This document shows positions 47,262 through 58,254 of a DNA stretch of 64,000 bases, piece by piece. The DNA comes from Gnetum montanum (taxonomy: Eukaryota; Streptophyta; Gnetopsida; Gnetales; Gnetaceae), in NCBI GenBank assembly GCA_015680685.1, contig MNCI01014438.1, positions 836,886 to 900,885 of the forward strand. Direction: 5' to 3'. The notes beneath the pieces are model-generated. The model was not told where the DNA came from. It was given only the letters and a program-made list of their open reading frames with translations, and searched no databases. How positions within the stretch are numbered: the stretch's first letter is position 1; each line of letters starts with the position of its first letter. The position numbers and the translations under genes are program-made.

Positions 47262-47405
47262 ATAACACCTGTCTACTGAAATACCTATATACTATAACAC
47301 CTATCTACTATGGTACCAATTTACTATGATACTTTTTTTTACTATAATACATATCTACTATAATACTAGTTTATTATAGTACTTATCTATTGAAATGCTA
47401 ATTCA
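47262..47405 (+). repeat. Short-period tandem tract in the gag leader
   Basis: Units of about 17-20 bp on the theme 'actataacacctatct' recur about seven times with changes, in the leader between the candidate primer site and gag. Confidence 0.7.
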
Positions 47406-47559
47406 CACAATTACCTATTTCCATTGAGTAGATAAACCACTTTTTCCTTTTTCACCACTTAACACTAGTTTTCCACTGCATTTTGATATTTAGTTAAATA
47501 TGTTAGTGAATTATCCCACTTATTAAGTTTTTACTGAAAATAGTAAAAAAACTAAAACT

Positions 47560-50435
47560 ACAATTTTCAGCGTGTTGTTCAACCAATCAACCATTTTGTC
47601 CTACACCTTCACCAACAATGCTTCTAGCCAAGAGGCCATGAGGGTCTATGACCCCAAAGACCCCACTGTGGTTAAATGTAGACAATCTCTTAGGCTAAGG
47701 GGTTGAAACATCATAAACAAAGAGCATTATAACTTCATTTGTTCAAAAATTCAAGCAGGTTTGCATATTCCATGTGGGGAAGCTGAAGCCAAATGTGAGT
47801 ATGAGCTTATCCACCATGACAGGAAGGAGTATATTCCTTCTTCATATGAAAACGTACCTTTAAATGACACCCACACCTATATTCTATCTCATTTGATTAA
47901 GATGGATGAGTAGAGTGAGAAGCTTAGTATGGTGAGCCAACATGAAGAAACTGATGAGTGTGAGGCTGAGCCTAAACTTGATAACTTCTTCAGAGGTCTA
48001 TTCCAAATGATAGCCCCCTAGGTTACCATGTCTACTTCAACCCCACTAGTTAATTTTATATGTTAGGCATCTCAACTGTTATCTCCCTTGTATGCCATAA
48101 TGTTTGGAACTACACCGATTATAGCCACACACAAGGTGCAACCTGTGCCATAGACAATCTTGCTTTTTTCATCTATGCCATTTGCCATGTAGCCTTGGTG
48201 TGCATAGCCATCGTTGGTTGTTCTGATTGCCACTCACCCCTTCTCCATGGTAGTGGACCCCACCGTGGAACCCCAAGTAACCAAAGGATCACCCTTTATT
48301 CCCCAAGTATTTACTTTAACCTCCTTCTTATTGTTTGGTCCCCCTATGACCATAATGACCTAGCCACTCCCTTCTATATTGAAATACATCGCGAGGCCAT
48401 AGGCTTCCCAATTGACACCTCAACCATTAACACAAACACTGTAGCCTACAAGGATTCCCCAAGGCTTGGATCAAGCCTTTTAAATGATCCAAGACCTTAT
48501 GGAAGAGTTGTAGAAACTCAAGGCCAATACAACTCAGATGGTCAAGGTTCTAGATTTCTACCAAGATGATCCTATAAGCCCTACAGTGCCTCAAATGAAA
48601 TTACCTATAGGCATGCACATACCAAACATAACCAAATACAATGATGAAGGGGATCCCAATGCACACTTAGGTATCTTTTGATCTAAGTATATCTTCTTGC
48701 AGGCTTGGCCTTATATGATATTGAGAATTTTCCCCATGTCCCTCAAGGGAAAGGCCTTAGATTAGTACTAAACCTTGCCTAGAGGTTCCATCTCTTTCCT
48801 TGAAAACTTAATAGACCAATTTCTCAACCTCTTTGGATACATCTTGAAGTGGAATGTCACATTGGATTAACTAATGAAGGTGAAGCATGGGCCACTTAAA
48901 CCAATGAAAGGTTCATTCAAAGGTGAAACTCAACACTTAATGAGATTCCAAAGCCTATTGCTAAAACTTACCTCTTGGCCATCTACAGGGGAACTAGTAA
49001 ATGACTTATTTAAGTCAGAGATCTACTATTTAGAACCCTAGTCACTATGGTAAGCCTTCTCGTAGACCAAGAAAATAAAGAAGGTAGCTCAAGCAAGCAA
49101 CAACCTAGCCTATGTGGCCAATAAAAACCAACACATGAGGAGGGATATGAATAAAACCAAGTAAGAAAAAAAATTATGGCTGTAGTAAGAAAAGAGTCAA
49201 AATAAGGGGAAAGGCATGAATCACCATCACACATCATATTCTAAGAGTCATCCCAACCATTCACTTCCTATGCTCCAAATCAACCAAGACCAAACTTTGG
49301 ATGGAAGGATAGGTCTCAGTACACTATGTTGCCTATGAAGCCCTATGAGCTTCTAGAATAGTTGCTTAAAGACAACTATATATAACATAAGAAACTATTT
49401 GAAGAGGCTCATAAGAGGTATGTTTGTCTTTGTGACATAGATAGAGACCTAATGATATCTATCAAAGATGATCCCAATTAGATAGGTATTTTCATTATTA
49501 TTAAATGATTGGTCATGACACTAATTTTTGCCTAGAATTAAAGGATTACCTACAAAAGATGATAGACTATGGAGAGTTGGTGTTGAATGAACCCAACTCT
49601 CTAGGAGCCAATAGCTCTTATCCTAGAACATTTTTCATAGAAACCAAATGATCTAATCCTCATAGGGAACCATTTTTCATTAAGGTTCCATTGTAGCTCC
49701 AAAATACAAAGCCTAGAGATCCATTTATCATATGGGTATCACCTCTTCCAATCCATAAAAAGCCTTTCATTATACATGTCCCACATTTAGTGGCATCAGC
49801 TTCATAACCAAAACCACAAGAAGATAATCTTACAAAGCCTAGGGAACCATTTTTTTTCGAGGTCAACATTCAACAAGTAAGACCACATCAACCCATGACC
49901 AAATGCCACCTATCATGGCCAATACTTCAGAGGTTAGCAAAAACCCATCATCACAATGATGACAAAAAAAAACCTATTGTCAAACCAATAAAAAAGCCCA
50001 CTAAAGATGTCTAAGAACAAAAGGCTTCAAAATAAACCACATCGAGACCAGATACCTCCATGAACAAGGGGCCCATGGCACATGCACCAAAACCTATGCC
50101 ACAAACTCTAAAAAGGATGAAGCAGGTTATGACCACTAAGGTCAAAACATCACAGTCCAAGGGAAAGAGTTTTCTTGTAACAATGGAATAAGGCAAATGG
50201 TTCCTTAAGCAAAAGAATATGTCACCAAGCTTGTATGACCTAGTCATGAATTATCTAGCTTATAGAGATGCACTAGCTCAAGTGTTAGTCTCTATTTCTA
50301 TGAGTAGAGACATGCTAGCCAAAAGAGAGTTGATTTACTCTATCATTTTACAAGCTTTACTTAGAGAAAGTGAGCATAAACCCATGCTCAAATTTTATAA
50401 TAGTGAAGTGAAAATCAACTCTTGAAATGAAGAAG
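47560..50435 (+). pseudogene. Tat-like Ty3 gag
   Basis: The N-terminal part (YDPKDPTVVKCRQSLRL at about 47660) precedes MIQDLMEEL, then FYQDDPISPTVPQMKLP (48490-48600). The capsid-type Retrotrans_gag core lies at 48600-49030: NITKYNDEGDPNAHLGIF, WPYMILRIFPMSLKGKAL, LPRGSISFLENLIDQFLNLF, then MRFQSLLLKLTSWPS. Near 49460-49590 a motif reads DPN.IGIF, then GHDTNFC and LKDYLQKMIDYGELVLNEPN after a frame correction, the typical Tat 'C.YH...GH.TE.C..LK..IQ.LI..G.L' block. The tail (49.6-50.4 kb) is Pro/Lys-rich. Several stops and frame changes make it non-functional. It belongs to a different clade from element A. Confidence 0.8.
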
Positions 50436-50436
50436 T

Positions 50437-50845
50437 GTTGTATGTTCCTTTCCTTATTACTATACATGTTGGTAGATACAAGGTTCACTGTGTTCATGTG
50501 GATGATGGGGTGATCATGAATGTGATACCATATTCCATTATTGAAAAACTAGGCCTAACCAAAAATATCCAAGTGACCACTACCTCAACATTCAAATCAT
50601 TTAATGAGTCATGAGTAGCAATGTGAGGTTCCATCTCGGATTTCATAGCTGACGACTAATTCTCTACATCTGCTAGCTTCCTAGTTGTTGAAGAGACACA
50701 TAGCTTCAACTTGATTCTAGGAAGACCATGGTTAGTAAACCTTTAGGAAGTTTCTTCTTCTATACATAAAGAGATTCACTTTCCATAGAAGGGAGGAAAA
50801 ATTGACATTTGTGAAGACAATGTGTCACTACCTTTAGTTAATTCT
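50437..50845 (+). pseudogene. Tat-like aspartic protease
   Basis: The concept VLYVPFLITIHVGRYKVHCV, then HVDDGVIMNVIPYSIIEKLG and, further on, SFNLILGRPWLVNL matches the Tat retropepsin ('LVD.GSA.NI.P...L..LG', 'YN.LLGRPW.H'). The catalytic Asp is kept (VDDG where D-S/T-G is usual). There are two or three in-frame stops. It follows gag in register, as expected before RT. Confidence 0.8.
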
Positions 50846-51174
50846 ATCAACATTGACTAAGACTCAAAGGTGGAGTTTCAAGAGAAGACTCTTAATGCTC
50901 AGACTGGGAGCACCAACAAAAAAGATAATAACAATGATAGTGACATCAATTCTACAACACAAAGTGACCAATAGAAATGCATTTAGCTCTCAAAGTTGAG
51001 CAAGAGAGATGGTGAGCACAAGATCATGCCAAAGGGACTCCTTGATCTATCAAAGGTCAAGCAACAAGCTTGTAGTAAATGTCTCACCACTGCTTTTGTT
51101 AATGATTATTTGTTTACTTTCACAACATTGTATCATGATTGATGATTGATTTTAGCTTTATATGATTTTTTGAG
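50846..51174 (+). pseudogene. Post-protease linker of the Tat-like element, cut by insertion
   Basis: Acidic/Asn-rich coding remnant (KKDNNNDSDINS in concept, near 50910-50950). No RT follows because the Athila-like element starts at 51175; the rest of the Tat-like pol may lie beyond 64000. Confidence 0.5.
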
Positions 51175-52096
51175 TGATGAGTCGTATTTTGGTTAGCTAC
51201 ATTGATGCGAGCTTGTCAACTGGGCCTCGTCGAAGAGGCCTAGTCAACGCATCATATCATGTGTCGATGAGGTCTCATTGATGTAGTGTCTATTTTTGTC
51301 TATAAATACACATCTACTAGCTACATTTATGACAATAGATATTTTAGTTTTAGTGAAGCTCTTATAGTTTTTCTATTTGAAAGTTAGAATCTTCCTCTTG
51401 AGTGCCTACAATAGAAGTCATTGAGTGTATGGATCTTTATTTGAGTAGTGTTGTGCCTGGGCATGATAGTGTGTGCAGAAATAAAGATTAGCTTTTTGAT
51501 AAATATTATAGCACTTTGGATAGATTAAATATTTTTTTTACACATTTAATTTTTTCAATTATTTATTTAATGCTTTCAATTATTTAGTAAATGTTTCTAG
51601 TAATTAAGTTAATAAAGTGATTAAGCAAGATATATTAAACACATAAGTACGACCGCTTCGAGTGTAACACGTATTCTCTTAGTAATCCAAGTAGCATTAT
51701 TGCTTGGTACACCCAGTAGCATAGTGCTTGGTTGCCTAGTAGTGGATATGTGGGTTCAGGACGTGTGTGGAAAGTGAGACTGAATGCTTATGTTAGGACT
51801 AGTTAAACACTAGTTAATTAGTTAATTTAAATTAGTTAATCTAATTACTTTTATCTCCCTTTAAATACCAAACCATAAAATATAAAATGATAAAAATTAG
51901 ATGCCTCATTTACACTTAACCATATTAGTGTATGTTGCAAGTGTAATTGGGAAGACAAAAATTAACCTTAAGGCAAAAATTCAGTTCTTAGAAGACTAGT
52001 GCACTAGAAACTACAAAGTCCATGCAATTCAACCAGATTGTGCGTGAATGCTTATGATTCATACGGTTGGATGTAAGGGTACCTCATCACTCATCA
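51175..52096 (+). repeat. Athila-like 5' LTR (922 bp)
   Basis: It matches 63506-64000 along its first about 490 bp, through 'aagtacgacc' versus 'aagtacaacc' where the window ends. It starts TGATGAGTCG and ends ACTCATCA. A TATA box 'ctataaataca' is at 51300-51310, downstream of the GGCCTCGTC palindrome cluster. Confidence 0.9.
51201..51310 (+). promoter_or_regulatory. LTR palindrome cluster and TATA box
   Basis: Imperfect copies of the palindrome GTTGACGAGGCCTCGTCAAC ('cttgtcaactgggcctcgtc', 'gaagaggcctagtcaacg', 'gtcgatgaggtctcattgatg') occupy 51201-51284, followed by TATA at 51300. The same layout is at 63529-63655 in the 3' LTR. This is the likely core promoter/enhancer of the element; function is inferred from position. 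Confidence 0.6.
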
Positions 52097-52097
52097 T

Positions 52098-52115
52098 TGG
52101 TGTCGTTGCCAGGGA
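52098..52115 (+). other. Primer-binding site, tRNA-Asp type
   Basis: TGGTGTCGTTGCCAGGGA matches 15 of 18 bases of TGGCGCCGTTGCCGGGGA, the complement of the plant tRNA-Asp 3' end, as is usual for Athila elements. All three mismatches are C-to-T or G-to-A. It starts one base after the LTR. Confidence 0.9.
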
Positions 52116-52257
52116 CTTTGTTTGTTGAAACATGTGCTATTTAGGTTTAAGGAAATACCATTAATATCATTGTATGAACCTTAAAGCTAATATCATTTCC
52201 ACTATACATAGAATTATAAAGGCACACTGATAATTTTATTTTATTTTGTTTTCCAAA

Positions 52258-54700
52258 ATGTCTTATTCTTCTCACATGTGCAAAGATGTCAAACCATCAG
52301 TTCCACAAGAGTGTAAAGTGGTATATACTCATCTAGATGAGGATGTGCCAAACTTCACCTTCATCCTACATCAGGATGAATAGCTATGATGGCATGATAT
52401 GGGGGGAAACATTGTCTTGCCCCCCAATAGATCTATTCCTAGAATGTTGTTTCAAATTCTTAAGAAGTTTGGCGTCACAGATCTTCATGAAGAATACGTT
52501 GTGAATGGTTTTGAAAATTGAAACTACTATCCTACTGAAACACAATGCAAGCAAGATCAACGTTAGAAAAAGCTTCATGAGGCTATGAAGGGGAAACATT
52601 TCACTAATCCCTTATTCCTAATAGATCAAGATGAAAATGAGGATCCTCCCTTTGAAGGTTCTCAACATGAAGATTCTCTACCCCTTGTTATTAGTGACAA
52701 GGATGTAAACCTGAACTTATGATACACTATTCATAAACTAGGTTTAGAAAAAAGTGACAGCCAAGGTAGGGACTCAGGAAAGCATCACAATAACAAGGGA
52801 TCTAAGGATGATGGCTATAATAAGTAAAAACGTGATGGTAGACATTTTAGTGGTAATGGTGGTCCACCTTCCTCTTCATCCTCTTCATTTGATTCCAAAC
52901 ATTCCTTTTCATCTAATGGTTCTCATAGAAGCCACTATCAAAATAATCATGATGAATGTGATTAACAAGATAACAATGACTATGAAGGCCACCAAGACCA
53001 AAGGGGTGGCCAAAACCATCATCAATTTCATTGACATAGTGATAATGATGAACCTCTGTTGGCAACTCAAAGTATGTTTAACATTGTAGAGACAATTAGA
53101 ATTCCAACTAGGCATATGAAAGATAGTCAGATCAAGCACTTAGACGTGAACAATATTCCAAGATTTGAGGGAGGATATAACTCTGATCCACAAACACATG
53201 TACAAGCTTTCCATGATGCTTATGCATTACAAAATATAGAAAATGAATGGTAAAAATTCAAGCTTTTCCCTAGGACACTCATCAAGGAAGCTAAAAGTTG
53301 GTACCAATCCTTGGAGCTAGAATCCATTTATCGATGGAGTACCATGTTAGAGCTGTTTAATGACAAATACCATATGTACTCTAGAGTGTCTAATCCAAGA
53401 AGGAAAATCCAAGGTTAGAAATAGAGAACACATGAACCTTTGGATGTCTCCAGGGGTAGATACTATTCACTCTTACATTGATGTCCTGGCCATGGTTATT
53501 TTGAGTGGGAACACTTTTGTCACATCATAGATGGGCTTAGAGCAAAAACTAGAAGAACTCTTGGGGTGTATGCCTAGGGAATATTGTTTGAACTGAGAGA
53601 TCATCATATCCAAAGGATAATTGAGCAGGTAGTAAAAGAAGAAGGTGAGCTATGAAAAAGGGAAAGTGTGGAAGAGTATAATAGGGACCTTTCCATTATA
53701 GAATGGGAGGTCCAATTTTATGATGAGGAGGAGTCACTGCTTGATTAAGTGGTGAATAGGAAAATATTACCCATGCAAAAATATGTTTTTGACATTTTGA
53801 AAAAGGTTGATAAATTATGGGACTATTTGGATGAAAAATTTCAAACCACTATGAAGATTTCTGCAGAATCCAAAGACCAAAATAGTGATCATAACCATAG
53901 AAGGCAAAAAGAATTTGAACATGCTTACCAAAGAGGTAAGGGCAAAAATACTATCATAGAGGAAGTTGTAGAAACTAACTCTAATGATGAAATTGATTAT
54001 GAAATCTATTAATACAAATATCTTAAGGTTTGTTACCCTATAGTGTCACACTTACAAGAGTCTGGGGTGTATGCATTGAATCCTCAACTAGCATGTAGGC
54101 AAGCACCTAGGCAGTTGCCTTACCCTCAAGGAAATCTAAGGTAGTTCTAGTAGCAACAACAAGCTTACTATCTAAATGGAGCTCCTTCACAACCTTATGA
54201 ACAATACCAATAGTGGTTCCAACCATAATCATGGGGAATGCCACCACCAAGGAAATAGTACCCTTATAGGCAACCAAATCCATATGGGTACTATGTTTAA
54301 CAACATATCTCTCCAAGAATTTTTGTAAGTCATACCTTATTTCAGCATCACTATTACCCTCTGGAGTGCCACTGAACACATTTACCATCTTCTTAGAGGG
54401 AGAACTCATATCCATACCACCCTCTACTTCCATCTGCACACACACCTCTACCTTTAACCTAGTTACCTCCTACTCCATTCATGCAAGATGAGATTCCTCC
54501 ATAACTGCAACAACAAAATGCTATGAGGGTTGTACATTCACAACTAGCTTTCTAGCTAAGTGGTTCGAATAATCAATTCAAAAAAAGATCCTTCTTTTGA
54601 CCCAGTAGTCCTCTCCAACCCTCATAATCGAGTCTAGCTATTCGTCATGCATCTCTAATACCCTCATCCTCTACATCAAGTACCTTCAAGTGTCCTTCAA
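52258..54700 (+). pseudogene. Athila-like gag
   Basis: From ATG 52258 a single frame, broken by in-frame stops but not by net frameshift, runs through gag into protease and RT. The N-terminal part is acidic; 52860-53040 is Ser/His/Asn/Asp-rich low complexity. The Retrotrans_gag core lies at 53150-53620: NNIPRFEGGYNSDPQTHVQA, FKLFPRTLIKEAKSWYQSLE, NDKYHMYSRVSNPRRKIQG and HEPLDVSRGRYYSLLH, then GYFEWEHFCHIIDGLRAKTR. From 54.1 to 54.7 kb it is Pro/Gln/Ser-rich with no recognisable zinc knuckle. Gag assembles the particle. The frame is unusually well kept for this window. Confidence 0.88.
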
Positions 54701-55480
54701 ACCAAGTGCCACCTTGGATTCACACTATGATGCTAACCCATGCTATTTCTAACTGGATCAAGGCTGGTAATCTTCCCATGAAAAGATCTAACCTAGGAAG
54801 TCCACTCATTTATTTGCAAATCACTAGACATAAGCCATGCAAGGCTCTTCTTGACTCTAGTTTTGGAGTTAATCTCATCTCCCATGACATGTACAAGGCC
54901 TGGAACCTACCACCTCTTAAGAAGAACAACATCTATCTAGAGTTGGTAGATTAGTCAATTACTATTCCTTTGGGATTAGTAGAGGACATTATGACCATAG
55001 TTTGTGGATGGTCTTATCTTGTTGACTTTCTAGTGATCAAGGTTGAAAACTGTAGAAGTGATTTCCCCATCATTATTGGAAGAGCTTGGTTAAGTATGGT
55101 CAATGCATGTATGGGCATAAGGGACCTCTCTTTGGAAATATCCAAAGAAAATGAATTGGAGAAGACAGAGAAGAAGTGTATTACATGCATTGCATACAAC
55201 AATAATGGGTGCAATTGCATGAAAAATATTTGGTCCATCAAAAGTATATACATTAAAGAATGCAATCAGTGTGCACAAGAAATCAGTATTCAAAAGTGTT
55301 TGTACGTAGCGACAACAAAACAGGAGGGCATCCAATGGCTGATAGGTCACTCTCATAGTAGCACATTATGCATGGAACCAACTGAGAGCCTAACATGTGC
55401 TTATGTTAAAGGCATGGACAAACTTGAACAAGTTCATTTCCAACTCTCTGATGAAGATGATGATACTTATTGATGAGAGT
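54701..55480 (+). pseudogene. Athila-like aspartic protease
   Basis: It is in the gag frame. CKALLDSSFGVNLISHDMYK (about 54840-54900) carries the catalytic Asp of the Athila-type 'LCDLGSSVNLMP' motif. ELVD, a stop, SITIPLGLVEDIM (about 54940-54995) fits 'QLADRS...P.G.VEDV'. FLVIKVE and SDFPIIIGRAWLSMVNACMG (55030-55120) fit 'FVVLDME...PIILGRPFL.TA.A.ID'. After it comes an acidic tail ending at tandem stops near 55471. Only one or two stops interrupt the domain. The minus-strand open stretches at 55014-55356 are shadows. Confidence 0.85.
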
Positions 55481-56600
55481 TGAAAATCCCTAATAACTTC
55501 AAGTAGAAGCTTGTAGAGCTAAAAACTTTACCAGCCAGCATAGAATATGCATTTTTCAACAATGGTAAGCCCATCGTAATTAATGCCAAACTTGCTCCTA
55601 AACAAAAAGAAAAGCTATTAAAAGTGATTAACAAATGGTCAATAGCCTTTACTTGGTCATATCCTCACTTGACTAGAATTGATTCAAGGATATGCTAGCA
55701 TCACATTTACACTGACCTAGCCATGAAGCCTAGAAGGTAGCTGTAAAGGTCGCTAAACCCAAAATTGAAGTAGATCATCAAAGAGAAAATTAAACAACTC
55801 CTGAAGATGGGGTTCATATATCCCATTGTGGATAGTTAGTGGGTTAGCCCACTCATGATTATGCCGAAGTAGGATGGAAAATGATGGATGTGCATAGACT
55901 TCAAGCTGTTGAATATGACAACATTTACAAACCATTTTCTATTGCCATCTGTGGATCAAGTATTGAACATCATATCTGGGCATTGTTATTATAGCTTCTT
56001 GGATGGTTATAGTGGCTATAACCAAATCCAAATTGTGTCAGAAGATTAGGCCAAAACAACCTTCACAAGTCCATGGGGGACTTTTGCATATTATAAGATG
56101 CCATTTGGTTTGTGCAATGCCCCTACAAAATTTCAAATCTTGGTCCTTAGTATTTTCCAATAGTAGATCGATAGTCATGTGAAAGTCTTCATGGATGACA
56201 TTTCCACCTATGGAACTACATTTGAGCAAGCCTTGGAGTACCTTAAGCAAGTATTGAAGAGATGTGTTGAAACAAACTTACAGATTAACTAGGAAAAGAG
56301 CCACCTTATGGTCCAAGAAGGTAGTGTGCTAGGGCACCGAATTTCATAAAAAGGGATTGAGGTAAACCTAGAAAAGATAAGGATCATCTAAGGAATAACA
56401 TGTCAACCAGAGATAGGTAAATATGTTTGGTCATTCCTTGGACACACTAGTTACTACTGGCAATTCATAGAAAATTTCTCTAAGATCAAAAAACTATTGG
56501 TAGAGCTTATAAAGAAAGATGCATCTTTCATTTGGACCAAGGAATGTGAACATTCATTCTAACAGTTAAAAGGAAAACTCATAGAAACACAAATCCTACG
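55481..56600 (+). pseudogene. Athila-like reverse transcriptase
   Basis: It is still in the gag frame. PASIEYAFFNNG, INKWSIAFTWSYPHLTRIDS, IKEKIKQLLKMGFIYPIVDS and WVSPL (55530-55860) lead to MCIDFKLLNMTTFTNHFLLP (about 55890-55945), YSFLDGYSGYNQIQIV (catalytic Asp kept, 55990-56040), FAYYKMPFGLCNAP (56085-56125) and KVFMDDISTYG (56180-56215), with both active-site aspartates intact. EKSHLMVQEGSVLGHRIS and FLGHTSYYWQFIENFS (56290-56480) follow. Stops stand mostly where Q or W codons are expected (PRR-stop-L, VDS-stop-WVS, QIN-stop-EKS). Inactive as written but among the least damaged RTs here. Confidence 0.9.
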
Positions 56601-57075
56601 AGCACTTGATTGGTCCAGACCCTCCACATCATGATGGACACGTCTAACTATGCCTTGGAAGTAGTGCTCACACAAATGGATGATAAGAAACACCCATACT
56701 ACATCCACTACGTGAGCCAAAGCATTGTGGGAGCACAGTTAAATTACACCACCATGGAAAAGGAACTAATGATAGTGGTGTATGCTCTTGAAAAGTTCAA
56801 GCACTATGTGCTTGGCTACAAAGTATTTATGCACGTGGACCATAGTGCAATCTGCTCTTTCATGAACAAGCCAATGGTGAGCCCTAGTGTCATACAGTGG
56901 CTTGTGATCTTGTAAGAATTTTTTCTCACAATGGTAGATCAAAAAGGAACTGAGAATGTGGTCACTGACCACCTCTCTCACTTAAGATGGGATAATAAAG
57001 AGAAGGAGAGCTTGCTCTTTGACCAGTTTCTAGATGAACTCCTCTACAAGATGTGTGTAGATGGCTTGATTCATT
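56601..57075 (+). pseudogene. Athila-like RNase H
   Basis: A frame change near 56.62 kb puts RNase H in a second frame, open for 101 codons (56610-56915). TSNYALEVVLTQMDDKKHPY (first catalytic Asp kept), YYIHYVSQSIVGAQLNYTTM, then EKELMIVVYALEKFKHYVLG (catalytic Glu) and KVFMHVDHSAICSF (Asp) fit the retroelement RNase H fold. The end has ENVVTDHLSHL, the usual 'N.VADHLSRL'. It degrades the RNA template during cDNA synthesis. Confidence 0.88.
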
Positions 57076-58222
57076 GATGTGTCCTTGATGAAGATCAACT
57101 ACATGTTCTTCAAGATGCTCATGAAGGACCTTGTGGAGGCCACTATGTAGTGAGATGCACAGCCATAAAACTCTTGATGGAATGATACTATTGGCCTACA
57201 ATCTTTAGGGATGTCCACCAGTTTGTCAAGTCTTGTGAACATTGTCAACGAGATAGGGGGATGACTGCTTGCATGAAAGATCCTCAACAACGGATTCAAC
57301 CACTAGAACCTTTTGACATATGGGGCATTGACTTCATGGATCCCATCACACCCATGTCCAATGGAAAGGCATATATTATCGTAGAAGTTGACTATTGCAC
57401 AAAATGAGCAGAAGTAGCAGCTGTTATTGATTATACATTGTCCACTACTACTAAATTTATATAACAAAATATTGTAAATAGGGTTGGGATGCCATGTTAA
57501 CTAATTTTTAACAATGAAACTCTTTCATAGGTGTCACTTTTAGGAAGTTGATGCAATGCTTAGGGTTTAAACATAAATTAACAACACCTTATCACCCCCA
57601 AGCCAATGGTCAAGTAGAGGTAACTAACTAAGAGATTATAAAAATACTAATGTGAACTATTATCAAATGTAGGAAAGACTGGAGTGAAAAACTTAATGAT
57701 GTTCTCTAGGCTTATTGTTCAACATGAAAACTTCCTATTGGCTATTCTCCCTACAAGTTAGTGTATGGAAAACTTCCAATGTTTCTGATTCAATCAGAGC
57801 TTTGTATACTTTCAATAGCCTATCATCTAAATCTTGACCTAAGTTTAGTACTAAAAGAAAGATTAATCAACCTGAATGTGCTAGATGAAAATTAATTAGT
57901 GGCCCTATCTTTGAATGAGATGTACAAGGCATTTAGCATGCAATATCATGACTTTAGAATACGAAAGGTAAAACTTCAACCAAGAGATAAAGTTTTCTAT
58001 TGGAATCCCACACATGTAACCCAAAAGGTAAAATTCCAAACATTGTAGAAGGGATCTTATATAATTAATCAAACCTTTTCCTTTGGGACCATGTTGATCT
58101 ACAAGCTTGAAAGCCCAAATAAAAAGTAGATCAACATCCAACAAGTAAAACCTTTCCTAGAGCCAAGAAAAGCTAGTGCAACTACCACCTCGATGGATGG
58201 ACAACCACATTCCATTTTTTAG
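57076..58222 (+). pseudogene. Athila-like integrase
   Basis: The zinc-binding HHCC is complete: DAHEGPCGGHY, then YYWPTIFRDVHQFVKSCEHC (57110-57250). The catalytic core shows PFDIWGIDFMDPI (first Asp, about 57310-57350), NNETLS with Asn where the second Asp is expected (about 57505) and TPYHPQANGQVEVTN with the Glu (about 57580-57630). The C-terminal part holds YGKLPMFLIQSELC and LQPRDKVFYWNPTH, then FLEPRKA and a stop near 58220. At least three frame or stop lesions occur. Loss of the second catalytic Asp alone would abolish strand transfer. Confidence 0.88.
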
Positions 58223-58244
58223 ATCTCCTCCTTCCAACTTAGTT

Positions 58245-58254
58245 GTGGGGGAGA
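58245..58254 (+). other. Purine tract after pol (candidate internal polypurine tract)
   Basis: GTGGGGGAGA lies about 20 bases after the pol stop and 5.25 kb before the 3' LTR. It looks like a better polypurine tract than anything next to 63506. It could be a second priming site or the relic of an ancestral 3' end. Confidence 0.45.

Noticed and set aside
48060-48569. 169-codon open stretch on the plus strand
   Set aside because: It overlaps the Tat-like gag in another frame; the gag frame encodes MIQDLMEEL and FYQDDPISPTVPQ just before the capsid core, so this is a shadow.
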